A DNA stretch of 64,000 nt from positions 23,627-87,626 of the forward strand of contig NZ_JAKJSD010000018.1 of assembly GCF_029029505.1 (NCBI RefSeq), written 5' to 3'. The notes under the pieces are model-generated. The model did not search any database. It was not told the DNA's origin and saw only the letters and a list, made by a program, of their open reading frames with translations. Origin of the DNA: Ancylomarina sp. DW003 (GTDB taxonomy: Bacteria > Bacteroidota > Bacteroidia > Bacteroidales > Marinifilaceae). Below, piece by piece: positions 10,028-19,014 of the stretch (positions are counted from its first letter, which is position 1; each line of letters opens with the position of its first letter). The translations under genes and the position numbers were made by a program.

Positions 10028-11362
10028 TTATGAATTTGAAGTTTCTTCTGCTTTGATAAAAAATACAGAAACTGCACCAAGCATCATCATGACACCAGCA
10101 AGTACTAAAATGTAAATTGCTTGTTCATGGAAGAATATTTTTAAAATAGATCCACCAAACAGACCACTTACAATTTGTGGAATTACAACCGTTAAGTTGA
10201 ATAAGCCCATATAAATCCCCATACGTTTTGCAGGCAATGAACCAGATAGAATGGCATATGGCATTGCTAAAATTGCTGCCCATGCTACTCCAATTCCTAT
10301 CATTGAAACAAATAACATATTAGGATCATGAAATAAATAAGTAGAAATGAATCCAATACCTCCAGATAGAAGTGCAATTGCATACACAAATTTTCGGCTG
10401 GTCTTACGAATTAAAGAAGGCATTGCCACTGAAAACAGAGCAGCAAATAAACTGTAAGCTGCGAAACACAGTCCTACCCAGTTAGCAGCTTCATTATAAG
10501 CAGGAGATCCTGCATCACCAATTGGTGTATTCCAATAATGTTGCGCAAAAGCAGGCGTTGCGTAAACCCACATCAAGAAAAGAGGAAACCAAGAGAATAA
10601 TTGAACAACAGCCAATTGCTTCATTGTTTTCGGCATATTTCTTAACAAGTAGAAAAAGCTTTCTTTCTTTTCTTTATCCTCAGCCGTAATATTATTATAG
10701 GCTTCAAATTTCTCCGGAGGATATTCTTTAGTTTTAAATACAGTCACTAATACACTCAACAGTAATATTGAACCTCCTAAGTAGAATGACCAAATTACTG
10801 AGGGCGCAACCTCACCAGCTGGAGCATTATTTTGTACCCCCATCCAAGTCAGTAAAAAAGGCAATGCCGAACCAATTACAGCACCAACATTAATTAGAAA
10901 ACTTTGGATTGAATAGCCTACATTTCTTTGCTCTTCAGGCGTCATATCAGCCACAAGTGCTCTAAATGGTTGAAAGGTTACATTAAATGAACCATCCATT
11001 ACTGCTAGCATTAAAGCACCAAATATTAGGGCACCTACTCCTCCTGCAGAAATTACATAGGGAGCATTAGGCATAAAAAACATTGCTATCATTGATAAAA
11101 TTGCACCACCTAAAATATAAGGTGATCTTCTACCAAATCGATTCCAAGTTTTATCACTAGCTGCACCAACAACAGGCTGTATTAACAGCCCCATAACTGG
11201 GGCAACTAACCAAAATAATGACAATGAGTGCAAATCAGCACCTAAATTCGACAGAATTCTACTGGCATTGGCATTTTGTAATGCAAAACCAAATTGCACA
11301 CCTAAAAAGCCGAAACTTAAATTCCAGATCTGCCAAAAATTTAAACGAGGTTGTTTATTCAT
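10028..11362 (-). CDS. SLC45-type MFS transporter, probable maltose importer
   Basis: This is a 444-residue integral membrane protein with about 12 hydrophobic segments. The loop after the second segment reads GAASDKTWNRFGRRSPY, the G-x-x-SD-x(4)-R-x-GRRRP-like signature of the SLC45/GPH sugar-symporter branch of the MFS. It is the first gene of the minus-strand maltodextrin operon, directly before beta-phosphoglucomutase and maltose phosphorylase, so inward transport of maltose or short maltodextrins across the inner membrane is the natural inference. A recognisable promoter and a LacI-type operator lie upstream (11613-11644 and 11704-11715). Confidence 0.85.
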   Translation of the reverse strand: MNKQPRLNFWQIWNLSFGFLGVQFGFALQNANASRILSNLGADLHSLSLFWLVAPVMGLLIQPVVGAASDKTWNRFGRRSPYILGGAILSMIAMFFMPNAPYVISAGGVGALIFGALMLAVMDGSFNVTFQPFRALVADMTPEEQRNVGYSIQSFLINVGAVIGSALPFLLTWMGVQNNAPAGEVAPSVIWSFYLGGSILLLSVLVTVFKTKEYPPEKFEAYNNITAEDKEKKESFFYLLRNMPKTMKQLAVVQLFSWFPLFLMWVYATPAFAQHYWNTPIGDAGSPAYNEAANWVGLCFAAYSLFAALFSVAMPSLIRKTSRKFVYAIALLSGGIGFISTYLFHDPNMLFVSMIGIGVAWAAILAMPYAILSGSLPAKRMGIYMGLFNLTVVIPQIVSGLFGGSILKIFFHEQAIYILVLAGVMMMLGAVSVFFIKAEETSNS

Positions 11363-11612
11363 TAGATTTTCATTTTGTGTCCTAAGGCACTTTTTTAAAT
11401 TAAATGAGACATTTTAGTACATATGATGCTATAAAAATAACATTCAATAAAAAACATCAATTGGATTGAGACACACAGTAGACTAACTTGACGTGTGTCA
11501 CCTAAAATGAGGGTACCAATCCCAATAAACGGAGTATAAACTCAGTTTTGAGATCAATAATAAAGGAAGTAATTATTATAATATAGTCGGAATAGAGGTT
11601 TCCCTCTGGATT

Positions 11613-11644
11613 CAAAATTAGATTATTTTTTACAGAATGTCAAA
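11613..11644 (-). promoter_or_regulatory. Predicted Bacteroidota promoter of the maltose operon
   Basis: Read on the minus strand, a TTTG element (plus CAAA at 11641-11644) is followed after 20 bases by TAATTTTG (plus CAAAATTA at 11613-11620). This matches the -33 TTTG / -7 TAnnTTTG pattern of the primary sigma factor in Bacteroidota with normal spacing. Transcription would begin near 11606. Confidence 0.6.
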
Positions 11645-11703
11645 AACGCCTAGGAATTAGAAATTCACAAAAGCCCATAAACATTGAACAAAAGTGCATT
11701 TCA

Positions 11704-11715
11704 AACGGTTGCGAA
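11704..11715. promoter_or_regulatory. LacI-type operator, maltose operon side
   Basis: CAAACGGTTGCG differs by one base from CAAACGTTTGCG at 13036-13047 on the other side of the LacI gene. It lies about 60 bases upstream of the predicted -33 element, a position that would suit activation or looping better than simple promoter blocking (inference). Confidence 0.55.
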
Positions 11716-11843
11716 GAATAACAAAAAAAAGTAAAAAAAGTTTTATACAGAATGAATCTGAAGATAAACTCGTTCTAGTGGAATAAAAAAATCTCTATCA
11801 ACAACAATAGTCAATAGAGATTATAGCATAAGTTTATTCCTTC

Positions 11844-12857
11844 CTATTTCGTAGAATCACGAACAACCAAAGAGGTTTTAACAACTCGGGTTACCGGTTC
11901 ATAATCCATTCCTCCTTCCTCAATTCTTTCAAGAAGTAATTCTGTTGCTTTTAATCCTACTTCATGACCATGCTGCTCCAGTGTTGTCAATGCAGGATCA
12001 GTTACTCGAGAAACTAAACCATCAGTAAAACCAATAATCGAAATATCTTCAGGCACTCGCAGTCCTGCTTTTTTAACAACTGTTAAAGCTCCTGCGGCAG
12101 TTAACTCATTCACAGCAAATATGGCATCAGGACGTTCTGACAATGACAACAAGCCCGGCACTAATTCTTTTGCCTCATCAAAACTATCACATTTGATTAC
12201 CAAGTCTTCGACAAAAGGTAATTTGTTCTTTACCAAAGCTTGCCTGTATCCTTTTTGTCTATTTTGCCCTAATAACATATGCTGTGGCGCTGATAAATGA
12301 GCAATACGTTTACAGCCCGTATCTATAAGATGTTGCACTGCGGAAAAAGCTCCCGCAAAATCATCAACAATCACATTATCTGATGATAATTCATTACAAA
12401 TACGATCAAAAAACACAATGGGTATCCCGTTACTTCTTAACTCTCTAAAATGATCAAAATCCTTTGTTTCTTTTGACATTGAAACCAAAACACCATCTAC
12501 CCGGCTAGACAACAAGGCTTGTGCATTATCTAGTTCTCGTTTAAAAGATTCATTCGATTGAAAAATCATTACATTATAACCAGCATCGTGAGCAATTTTC
12601 TCAATACCACTGATAACAGACGAAAAGAAATGGTGAACAATTTCGGGGATAATAACACCAATAACATTACTCTTACTACTCCTTAAGCTTAAGGCAACTG
12701 CATTAGGCTTATAATTCCAAGCTTTTGCTAATGCATTTACCGCTTCCTTAGTTTTTACACTAATATCAGGATGATCTTTTAAAGCTCTTGAAACTGTTGA
12801 AGCTGAAATACCTAATTCTTTTGCAATATCTTTAATCGTTACCTGCCCGCTTCTCAT
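11844..12857 (-). CDS. LacI/GalR-family regulator of the alpha-glucan locus
   Basis: The 337-residue protein opens with a LacI helix-turn-helix (VTIKDIAKELGISASTVSRALK, hinge ending near PNAVALSLRSSKSN) and continues with a periplasmic-binding-protein-like effector domain (GVIIPEI..., VDGVLVSMS, PDAIFAVNE, IIGFTDG). The start at 12857 places the HTH at about residues 6-30, normal for the family. It sits exactly between the two oppositely oriented maltodextrin units, each of which carries CAAACGTTTGCG-like sites, so it is the probable regulator of both. The inducer is probably maltose or a phosphorylated derivative (inference). Whether it represses or activates is not readable. Confidence 0.9.
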   Translation of the reverse strand: MRSGQVTIKDIAKELGISASTVSRALKDHPDISVKTKEAVNALAKAWNYKPNAVALSLRSSKSNVIGVIIPEIVHHFFSSVISGIEKIAHDAGYNVMIFQSNESFKRELDNAQALLSSRVDGVLVSMSKETKDFDHFRELRSNGIPIVFFDRICNELSSDNVIVDDFAGAFSAVQHLIDTGCKRIAHLSAPQHMLLGQNRQKGYRQALVKNKLPFVEDLVIKCDSFDEAKELVPGLLSLSERPDAIFAVNELTAAGALTVVKKAGLRVPEDISIIGFTDGLVSRVTDPALTTLEQHGHEVGLKATELLLERIEEGGMDYEPVTRVVKTSLVVRDSTK

Positions 12858-13035
12858 ATATTTTGCTTATATTACTACTACAACTAACATCATTTAAAAC
12901 ACTAAAGCTCTTATCAATACAATTATTTACAACTATTAAGCTTAAGACTGTGTAGTGTAAATATAGTAATAATTCAATAATTAATTCAGACCTAATCGGA
13001 ATGCGTAATATCGACATATAGCAATATTTAAATAT

Positions 13036-13060
13036 CAAACGTTTGCGGTGACGTTTGCGA
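13036..13060. promoter_or_regulatory. Tandem LacI-type operators upstream of susC
   Basis: A perfect 10-bp palindrome CAAACGTTTG occupies 13036-13045. The core ACGTTTGCG occurs at 13039-13047 and again at 13051-13059, a direct repeat with a 12-bp period, close to one helical turn. The sequence matches the site at 11704-11715. Confidence 0.6.
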
Positions 13061-13273
13061 CGATTTTAAACTCGTTAATTATTAATCAATTAATCGAACA
13101 ATTTCACATTCTTTAACTTTAGGGCATAAAACAATTAAGGCTAACTTAAGATTTAGTTAACCATTAGCATACGTAAGGAAGATTCATAGTCGGAAACATT
13201 GAGATCAATAATTGTAAGCTAAAAACTAAATCGAAGATGATGGTTTATTATATGGATTTGGATTTATTAACGG

Positions 13274-13281
13274 AAACGTTT
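13274..13281. promoter_or_regulatory. Possible proximal LacI-type operator before susC
   Basis: AAACGTTT is a perfect 8-bp palindrome that shares the AACGTT core of the stronger sites at 13036. It lies 67 bases before the susC ATG. Flanking bases (GG before, TAAA after) do not extend the GCG part, so this is weaker support. Confidence 0.4.
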
Positions 13282-13348
13282 TAAAACTGATTTCATCTTT
13301 AATGCTATCATTTCATCTAACTTCTTATTTATCTTAAATTTTAAATTT

Positions 13349-16321
13349 ATGAAACTTAACATTAGTATGTTCAGAAAGCTGCTTCTCCTGTTAGTTTTGG
13401 TATGCTCAATTACCATTTCGCAAGCACAGGAAAAAACAGTTACTGGTACAGTTACCGATGCAAACGATGGCATGGGAATCCCTGGTGTTTCCATAGTTGT
13501 AAAAGGAACAACAGTAGGAACAAGTACTGATATCGATGGTAAATTTACTATCTCTGCGAGTTCCAGCTCTTCTTTAATTTTCTCATTCATTGGCTATAAA
13601 AGTCAAGAAATAGTAGTTGGTAATCAAACTCAAGTAAACGTTGTTTTAAGTGCTGACGTCGAAAACCTTTCCGAAGTAATGGTTATTGGTTATGGTCAAG
13701 TAAGAAAAGACGATGCAACCGGAGCTGTTTTCTCAGTAAAATCGGATGACTTTAATCAAGGGTCTACGAGTTCTCCTCAAGATTTAATTGTTGGTAAAGT
13801 TGCCGGTGTACAAATTATCAGTGATGGTGGTGCTCCTGGTTCTGGATCTACAATTCGTATTCGTGGAGGTTCTTCAATGTCTGCAAGTAACGATCCACTA
13901 ATTGTAATTGACGGAATGCCATTGGATAACAAAACTATTGATGGTATGAGCAACATTTTAGGTTCATTAAATCCAAATGACATTGAAACATTTACCGTAT
14001 TAAAAGATGCATCATCGACAGCAATTTACGGATCTCGTGCTTCCAATGGTGTCATTCTTATTACAACTAAAAAAGGTAAAGCTGGTCAGAAATTACAGAT
14101 CACCTACGACAACAAATTTTCAATTGGTACAATCAAAGAAACTATAGATGTTTTAAATGCTGACGAATATAGAGCTTTAGTTAACGAGAGAGCTTTAACT
14201 AACTCATCAGTTAATCCTGCATTATTAGGTGAAGCATCAACTGACTGGCAAGATGAAATTTATAAAAATGCAACTGGTCAGGAGCATAATATTGGTATTT
14301 CAGGTTCGTATAAGAACATTCCATTTAGAGTATCTGCTGGTTACACAGATCAAAATGGTATTTTGCAAACTTCTGAAATGCAAAGAACCACTGGAACCTT
14401 AAATTTAAACCCTAGCTTTTTAGATGATCATCTAAAAATAAACATGGGTCTTAAATATATGATGATTGAGAATCGATTTGCTGATAAAGGCGCAATAGGA
14501 AATGCTCTGCGTTATGATCCAACTCAATCTGTTTTCAATAAAACCGGAATTTATGGCGGTTATACAACTTGGTTAACAAGTGATGGTTCAAGAAACGTAA
14601 ACGGAACGCGTAATCCTGTAGCACAACTACAACAAAAAGCTGATAAATCTGATGTATCAAGAATAATTGCAGATTTTCAAACTGATTACAAATTCCACTT
14701 TCTTCCTGATTTAAAAGCAAGTGTGAAGTTAGGATATGATTATTCTGATAGTGAAGGTAAAGTTATCACAGACCCAGAAGCTGCATGGGTGAGAACTCCA
14801 TCTTCAGAGGTAAGAAAAGATTATACTCAAGAAAAAAAGAATGAACTTATCGATTTTTATCTGACTTACAATAAAGACCTTCCATCATTAAATAGTAAAC
14901 TAAATGTAATGGGTGGTTACGAGTGGCAACATTTTTGGTCTAAATCTTCAGAATTTATAGTTGACATAAATAACGATCCTTTTAAAGATTCAAAAAATGA
15001 AACTGAAAACTATCTAGTTTCTTTCTTTGGTAGAGCTAATTATACCTTTATGGATAAGTATATTCTAACAGCTACTGTTCGTAAAGATGGATCTTCAAGA
15101 TTTCATGAAGACAACAGGTGGGGAACCTTCCCTTCAGCAGCTTTTGCCTGGAGAGTAAGTGAAGAAGCTTTCGTTAAGGATATTGAAACAATTAGTAGCC
15201 TTAAAGTTCGATTGGGATATGGTATTACAGGTCAACAAGAACTAAATAAAGGAGACTATCCTTATATGGGGCTTTACAGATTAAGTGACTCAAGAACCAG
15301 ATACCAATTTGGCGATCAGTTTTATACTCTAATAAGACCTGATGGATACGATGAAGGCTTACAATGGGAAAAAACAACAACCTATAATGCTGGTATCGAT
15401 TTTGGATTATTAAATAACAGAATTAATGGTTCACTTGATATTTACAAACGTAAAACCGAAGATCTATTAAATACAATTCCTGTTCCGGCCGGAACCAATT
15501 TTACTGACTTACTACTTACGAATGTTGGAGACCTTGAGAATAATGGTTTTGAATTTTCAATCAATGGTATCCTTATGGATAAAGATGATTTGTATTGGGA
15601 AGTTGGCTTTAACCTTTCTTATAATAAGAATGAAATCACACGTTTAACAAATTATGACGACCCTAATTACAAAGGTATAGATGTAGGAGATATTAACGGT
15701 GTTGGAGTTGGAAATAAGATTCAAAAAAATGCAGTCGGTCATGCATTAAATACTTTTTACGTATACGAACAAGTATATAACGCCAATGGCAAACCTATTG
15801 AAGGTTTATACGTAGACAGAAATAAAGATGGCAAGATAACGTCTGATGATAAATACTATGCAGAAGATCCTGCACAGGATTATAATATGGGATTCTCATC
15901 TTATATCAAATATAAGGATTTCGATTTTGGATTTAATGGTCGAATTGGAATTGGAGGTCAAATGTATAACAATGTTATTGTAGGTGGTCGTTACCAAGAG
16001 ATGACGGTAAATGAGTACTTAACAAACATGCCTTCTGAGATTAACAAATCAAAGTTCGAAACGGCACAGCAATATTCTGATTATTTCCTTGAAGATGCGT
16101 CATTTTTGAAAATAGATAACATTACTCTTGGATATAACTTCACTAAATTATTGAAGCCTCTCCTAGGTTTTGACATGAACGCCAGAGCATTTGCAACTGT
16201 ACAAAATGCATTTGTATTTACCGATTATAGTGGATTAGATCCTGAAGTTAATGGCGGTATTGACAATGATGTATATCCAAGACCCAGAACTTTCTTGTTT
16301 GGATTAAACGTGAAATTTTAA
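13349..16321 (+). CDS. susC: SusC-like TonB-dependent transporter (maltodextrin)
   Basis: This is a 990-residue outer-membrane protein with a signal peptide ending near SQAQ. Residues ~29-110 form the carboxypeptidase-regulatory-like domain (GTVTDANDG...GIPGVSIVVKGT), followed by a TonB-box-like stretch, the plug domain (VIGYGQVRKDDATGA...LIVIDGMPL) and a long beta-barrel ending in Phe (GLNVKF). With SusD it forms the lidded import complex for oligosaccharides. It heads the plus-strand unit susC-susD-susE-susF-amylase, next to a LacI regulator and the maltose operon, so maltooligosaccharides are the expected cargo. Length is typical. Confidence 0.93.
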   Translation: MKLNISMFRKLLLLLVLVCSITISQAQEKTVTGTVTDANDGMGIPGVSIVVKGTTVGTSTDIDGKFTISASSSSSLIFSFIGYKSQEIVVGNQTQVNVVLSADVENLSEVMVIGYGQVRKDDATGAVFSVKSDDFNQGSTSSPQDLIVGKVAGVQIISDGGAPGSGSTIRIRGGSSMSASNDPLIVIDGMPLDNKTIDGMSNILGSLNPNDIETFTVLKDASSTAIYGSRASNGVILITTKKGKAGQKLQITYDNKFSIGTIKETIDVLNADEYRALVNERALTNSSVNPALLGEASTDWQDEIYKNATGQEHNIGISGSYKNIPFRVSAGYTDQNGILQTSEMQRTTGTLNLNPSFLDDHLKINMGLKYMMIENRFADKGAIGNALRYDPTQSVFNKTGIYGGYTTWLTSDGSRNVNGTRNPVAQLQQKADKSDVSRIIADFQTDYKFHFLPDLKASVKLGYDYSDSEGKVITDPEAAWVRTPSSEVRKDYTQEKKNELIDFYLTYNKDLPSLNSKLNVMGGYEWQHFWSKSSEFIVDINNDPFKDSKNETENYLVSFFGRANYTFMDKYILTATVRKDGSSRFHEDNRWGTFPSAAFAWRVSEEAFVKDIETISSLKVRLGYGITGQQELNKGDYPYMGLYRLSDSRTRYQFGDQFYTLIRPDGYDEGLQWEKTTTYNAGIDFGLLNNRINGSLDIYKRKTEDLLNTIPVPAGTNFTDLLLTNVGDLENNGFEFSINGILMDKDDLYWEVGFNLSYNKNEITRLTNYDDPNYKGIDVGDINGVGVGNKIQKNAVGHALNTFYVYEQVYNANGKPIEGLYVDRNKDGKITSDDKYYAEDPAQDYNMGFSSYIKYKDFDFGFNGRIGIGGQMYNNVIVGGRYQEMTVNEYLTNMPSEINKSKFETAQQYSDYFLEDASFLKIDNITLGYNFTKLLKPLLGFDMNARAFATVQNAFVFTDYSGLDPEVNGGIDNDVYPRPRTFLFGLNVKF

Positions 16322-16340
16322 TTGATAAATGTTATTAGTT

Positions 16341-17906
16341 ATGAATAAAAAATATTTTAGAACAAATTATATCATGATAGCATTTGCATTATTGTTTGCA
16401 TGTGTGTCGTGTGTTGATGATTTGGATACGCTACCTCTGGATGAGGATATAAAAACAGGCGATAATGTATTAACTGATGCTGAGTCGTATAAACAACTTC
16501 TGGCAAAATGTTATGCTGGTCTGGTTTTAGGTGGACAAGAAGGTGTTGATGCAGAACCAGATATCAGTGGTATTAATGGTAGTTTCTCATCTTATTTAAG
16601 ACTTTTATGGAATCATCAGGAACTTCCAACTGATGAAGCTATTTGTGCTTGGAATGATGGAAACTTAAGAGATTTACATGATCAGGATTGGGATAGTGCA
16701 AATGAGTTTGTTCAGGCGATGTATTATCGAATAGCACTTCAAATTACCTACTGTAATAACTTGATAAAACTAACAGAAGGACAGTCTGAGTATAAAGCCT
16801 TTAGTGATGAAGCAAGAGTATTAAGAGCTCTAAGCTATTATCACATGTTAGATATGTTTGGACGCGGTCCATTTGTAACTGAAAAGGATGATATAGGTTC
16901 ATTTTTCTTTCCAGAGATGGCTACACAGCAAGAGTTATTTAATTATATCGAATTGGAATTAACTACTATTGAGCCCGACTTAGCTGATCCTATGACAAAC
17001 GAGTATGGTAGAGCTGAAAAAAGTTTAGCATGGGCCATTCTTGCTAAGATGTACTTAAATGCAGAAGTTTATATTGGTACGCCAAAATATACCGAAGCCC
17101 TTACTTATTGCAATAAAATTATCGATGGTGGTTATTCAATTGAATCTGATTATGCCAATTTATTTTTAGCAGATAATCACTTAAGAACTAACGAGATTAT
17201 TTTCCCAATTAGTTCTGATGGTAATAGCTCTCAAACTTGGGGTGGAATGACATTTATTCTTCACTCAACAGTGGGTGGTGACATGCCTGCAAGCGAATCT
17301 GGAATTGATGGTGGATGGGGTGGAAACCGAACTACGAAGGCTTTTGTAGAACTGTTCCCTGATGTAACAGGAACAGATAAACGAGGTATGTTCTACACAG
17401 AAGGTCAGAATCTTGAGATTGGAGATATATTCAACTTTAGAGATGGTTATGCTCTTCGTAAGTTTAAGAATATTACCTCAACAGGAGCTGTTGGCTCTAG
17501 TTTATCATTCCCCGATACTGATTTCCCACTTTACAGATTGGGTGATTTCTACTTAATGTATGCTGAAGCTGTTCTTCGTGGTGGTACTGGTGGTAATATG
17601 ACTACTGCAACAGGCTACATTAACGAACTAAGAGAAAGAGCATATGGTGATGCAACCGCTAATATTGTAGAAGCGGATTTGACTTTAGATTTTATTCTTG
17701 ACGAAAGAGCTCGTGAGCTATACTGGGAATGTCATAGAAGAACTGACCTTATTAGATTTGGGAAACTAACTGATGGCGATTATACATGGCCTTGGAAAGG
17801 TGCTGTTGCAGATGGAAAAACTACAGATGCAAAGTATAATGTATTCCCTATCCCATCGTCAGATATAAATGCGAATCCAAATCTGTCGAATATCCCAGGT
17901 TACTAA
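16341..17906 (+). CDS. susD: SusD/RagB-like starch-binding lipoprotein
   Basis: The protein has about 521 residues if started at ATG 16341 (MNKKYFRTN...), which gives a clean signal and a VSC/FAC lipobox; an ATG at 16329 would only add four residues. SusD features include the N-terminal CVDDLDTLP, the TPR-like segment RALSYYHMLDMFGRGPF and the C-terminal ILDERARELYWECHRRTDLIRFGK with a tail ending in PNLSNIPGY. It is the surface-exposed lid of the SusCD importer and contributes to glucan binding. It lies 19 bases downstream of susC, as usual for the pair. Confidence 0.93.
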   Translation: MNKKYFRTNYIMIAFALLFACVSCVDDLDTLPLDEDIKTGDNVLTDAESYKQLLAKCYAGLVLGGQEGVDAEPDISGINGSFSSYLRLLWNHQELPTDEAICAWNDGNLRDLHDQDWDSANEFVQAMYYRIALQITYCNNLIKLTEGQSEYKAFSDEARVLRALSYYHMLDMFGRGPFVTEKDDIGSFFFPEMATQQELFNYIELELTTIEPDLADPMTNEYGRAEKSLAWAILAKMYLNAEVYIGTPKYTEALTYCNKIIDGGYSIESDYANLFLADNHLRTNEIIFPISSDGNSSQTWGGMTFILHSTVGGDMPASESGIDGGWGGNRTTKAFVELFPDVTGTDKRGMFYTEGQNLEIGDIFNFRDGYALRKFKNITSTGAVGSSLSFPDTDFPLYRLGDFYLMYAEAVLRGGTGGNMTTATGYINELRERAYGDATANIVEADLTLDFILDERARELYWECHRRTDLIRFGKLTDGDYTWPWKGAVADGKTTDAKYNVFPIPSSDINANPNLSNIPGY

Positions 17907-17926
17907 TCGATCTAAAAAAATACGTT

Positions 17927-19012
17927 ATGAAGAATATAAAATATATACTCATATTGATTCTCGCAGTAAGCTTCTTTTCTTGCGACGATGATGATATAGT
18001 TAAATTAAATAGTTCAGAGTATTCTCCTGCAACTAATATAGTTGGCTTTGGTGAGACTTTGGCGATATCAAAAGCTACAAAAGCTGAGACTATTCAGATA
18101 TCTTATACGCCTGCATCTTATGGGGTGGATATTGTTGTGACACATAAACTTCAATTTTCGACTTCATCTGATTTTGCAGATCCAACGACTTTTGATGTTG
18201 ATGCATCCGATAATGCATTCACATTCACAGTCGGTGCTATTAATGAAGTTTTAACTGAAACATTGGCATTAACTGTAGATGAAGAAACAACTGTTTATGC
18301 TAGGGTTATGACTTCTTCTCTTGATGGAGTTGAAACATTATACTCAACGGTTACAGACTTTAAAACGACACCTTACCTGGATATTCTATTTGCACCTAAT
18401 ACGCTATATCTATTTGGTGATGGTGTAGGACGTGTTGCACAGAACAATAAGCTTAAACTTAATAAAGTTCACAGTGAGCCTGATGATAATTGGATGATTG
18501 TTTGGATGGAAGCTGAAGGAACGTTTAAAATATGTTCTGATGTTAACTTCAAAGGTGTTATCGGAAAAATTGGAGATCCTGTTAATGGAGAGTACACACT
18601 AGGAACTGCTGCCGACAGAGGTGATGGTATACCTGTACCAGGCACAGCTGGATACTATACAGTTGGTGTCGATTTGGCTAATAACAAACTACTAATTGAA
18701 CCTGCTAACGTTTATGTTTGTGGTGATGTAGTTGGTGCATGGCCAACAAGTTCTGTTGTCGAGGAGAATAAATTCGTGTTAGATGCTGAAAATAAAACAA
18801 TGTCTTTAACTAAAGACAACTTTTCTGCTGCAGAATTAAGACTTCATGTAACCCATCCATATATTGGAGACTGGTGGCATGCTGAGTTCATTTTCCTTGA
18901 TGGTAAAATTGAATACAGAGAAGCTGGTGAGGATCAGGAAAGATTTAGCATTGAAGGAGGCGAGAAAACTATAATTCTTGACTTTATTAATCAAACGGGT
19001 AAAATTGAATAA
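17927..19012 (+). CDS. susE: SusE-like surface starch-binding lipoprotein
   Basis: This 361-residue lipoprotein has the signal MKNIKYILILILAV followed by lipobox FFSC and an acidic DDDD stretch after the Cys, consistent with surface export of Bacteroidota lipoproteins. Residues ~30-150 resemble the SusE N-terminal Ig-like domain (TLAISKATKAETIQISYTP). Two C-terminal beta modules begin near 159 (TLYLFGDGVG) and 263 (VYVCGDVVGAWP), of the type that binds starch in SusE/SusF. It follows SusD by 20 bases and precedes the SusF-like gene by 2 bases. Binding of alpha-glucan at the cell surface is inferred from fold and context. Confidence 0.85.
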   Translation: MKNIKYILILILAVSFFSCDDDDIVKLNSSEYSPATNIVGFGETLAISKATKAETIQISYTPASYGVDIVVTHKLQFSTSSDFADPTTFDVDASDNAFTFTVGAINEVLTETLALTVDEETTVYARVMTSSLDGVETLYSTVTDFKTTPYLDILFAPNTLYLFGDGVGRVAQNNKLKLNKVHSEPDDNWMIVWMEAEGTFKICSDVNFKGVIGKIGDPVNGEYTLGTAADRGDGIPVPGTAGYYTVGVDLANNKLLIEPANVYVCGDVVGAWPTSSVVEENKFVLDAENKTMSLTKDNFSAAELRLHVTHPYIGDWWHAEFIFLDGKIEYREAGEDQERFSIEGGEKTIILDFINQTGKIE

Positions 19013-19014
19013 AA

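Larger units (their letters stand above)
11363..11843. other. Intergenic regulatory region upstream of the maltose operon
   Basis: This 481-base gene-free stretch separates the LacI gene from the MFS gene. It holds a good minus-strand Bacteroidota promoter (11613-11644), a LacI-type operator (11704-11715) and, between promoter and MFS start, a leader of roughly 240 bases. Near the LacI stop, TCTCTAT and ATAGAGA arms flank the segment 11791-11820 and may form the LacI terminator. No small ORF worth calling is seen. Confidence 0.6.
12858..13348. other. Divergent regulatory region between lacI-type gene and susC
   Basis: This 491-base stretch holds two tandem LacI-like sites (13036-13060) and a third palindromic site (13274-13281) close to susC. 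A -7-like TAACTTTA occurs at 13114-13121, without a matching TTTG upstream. A strong consensus promoter for susC could not be recognised, which would fit activator-dependent expression. No small gene is seen. Confidence 0.5.

Noticed and set aside
13267..13590. 107-codon minus-strand open frame over the susC start
   Set aside because: It overlaps the operator region and the clear signal peptide of SusC, has no recognisable domain and looks like an antisense shadow.
16329..16340. Upstream ATG giving a four-residue longer SusD
   Set aside because: The ATG at 16341 gives the cleaner signal peptide (MNKKYF) and usual distance from susC; the choice changes little.
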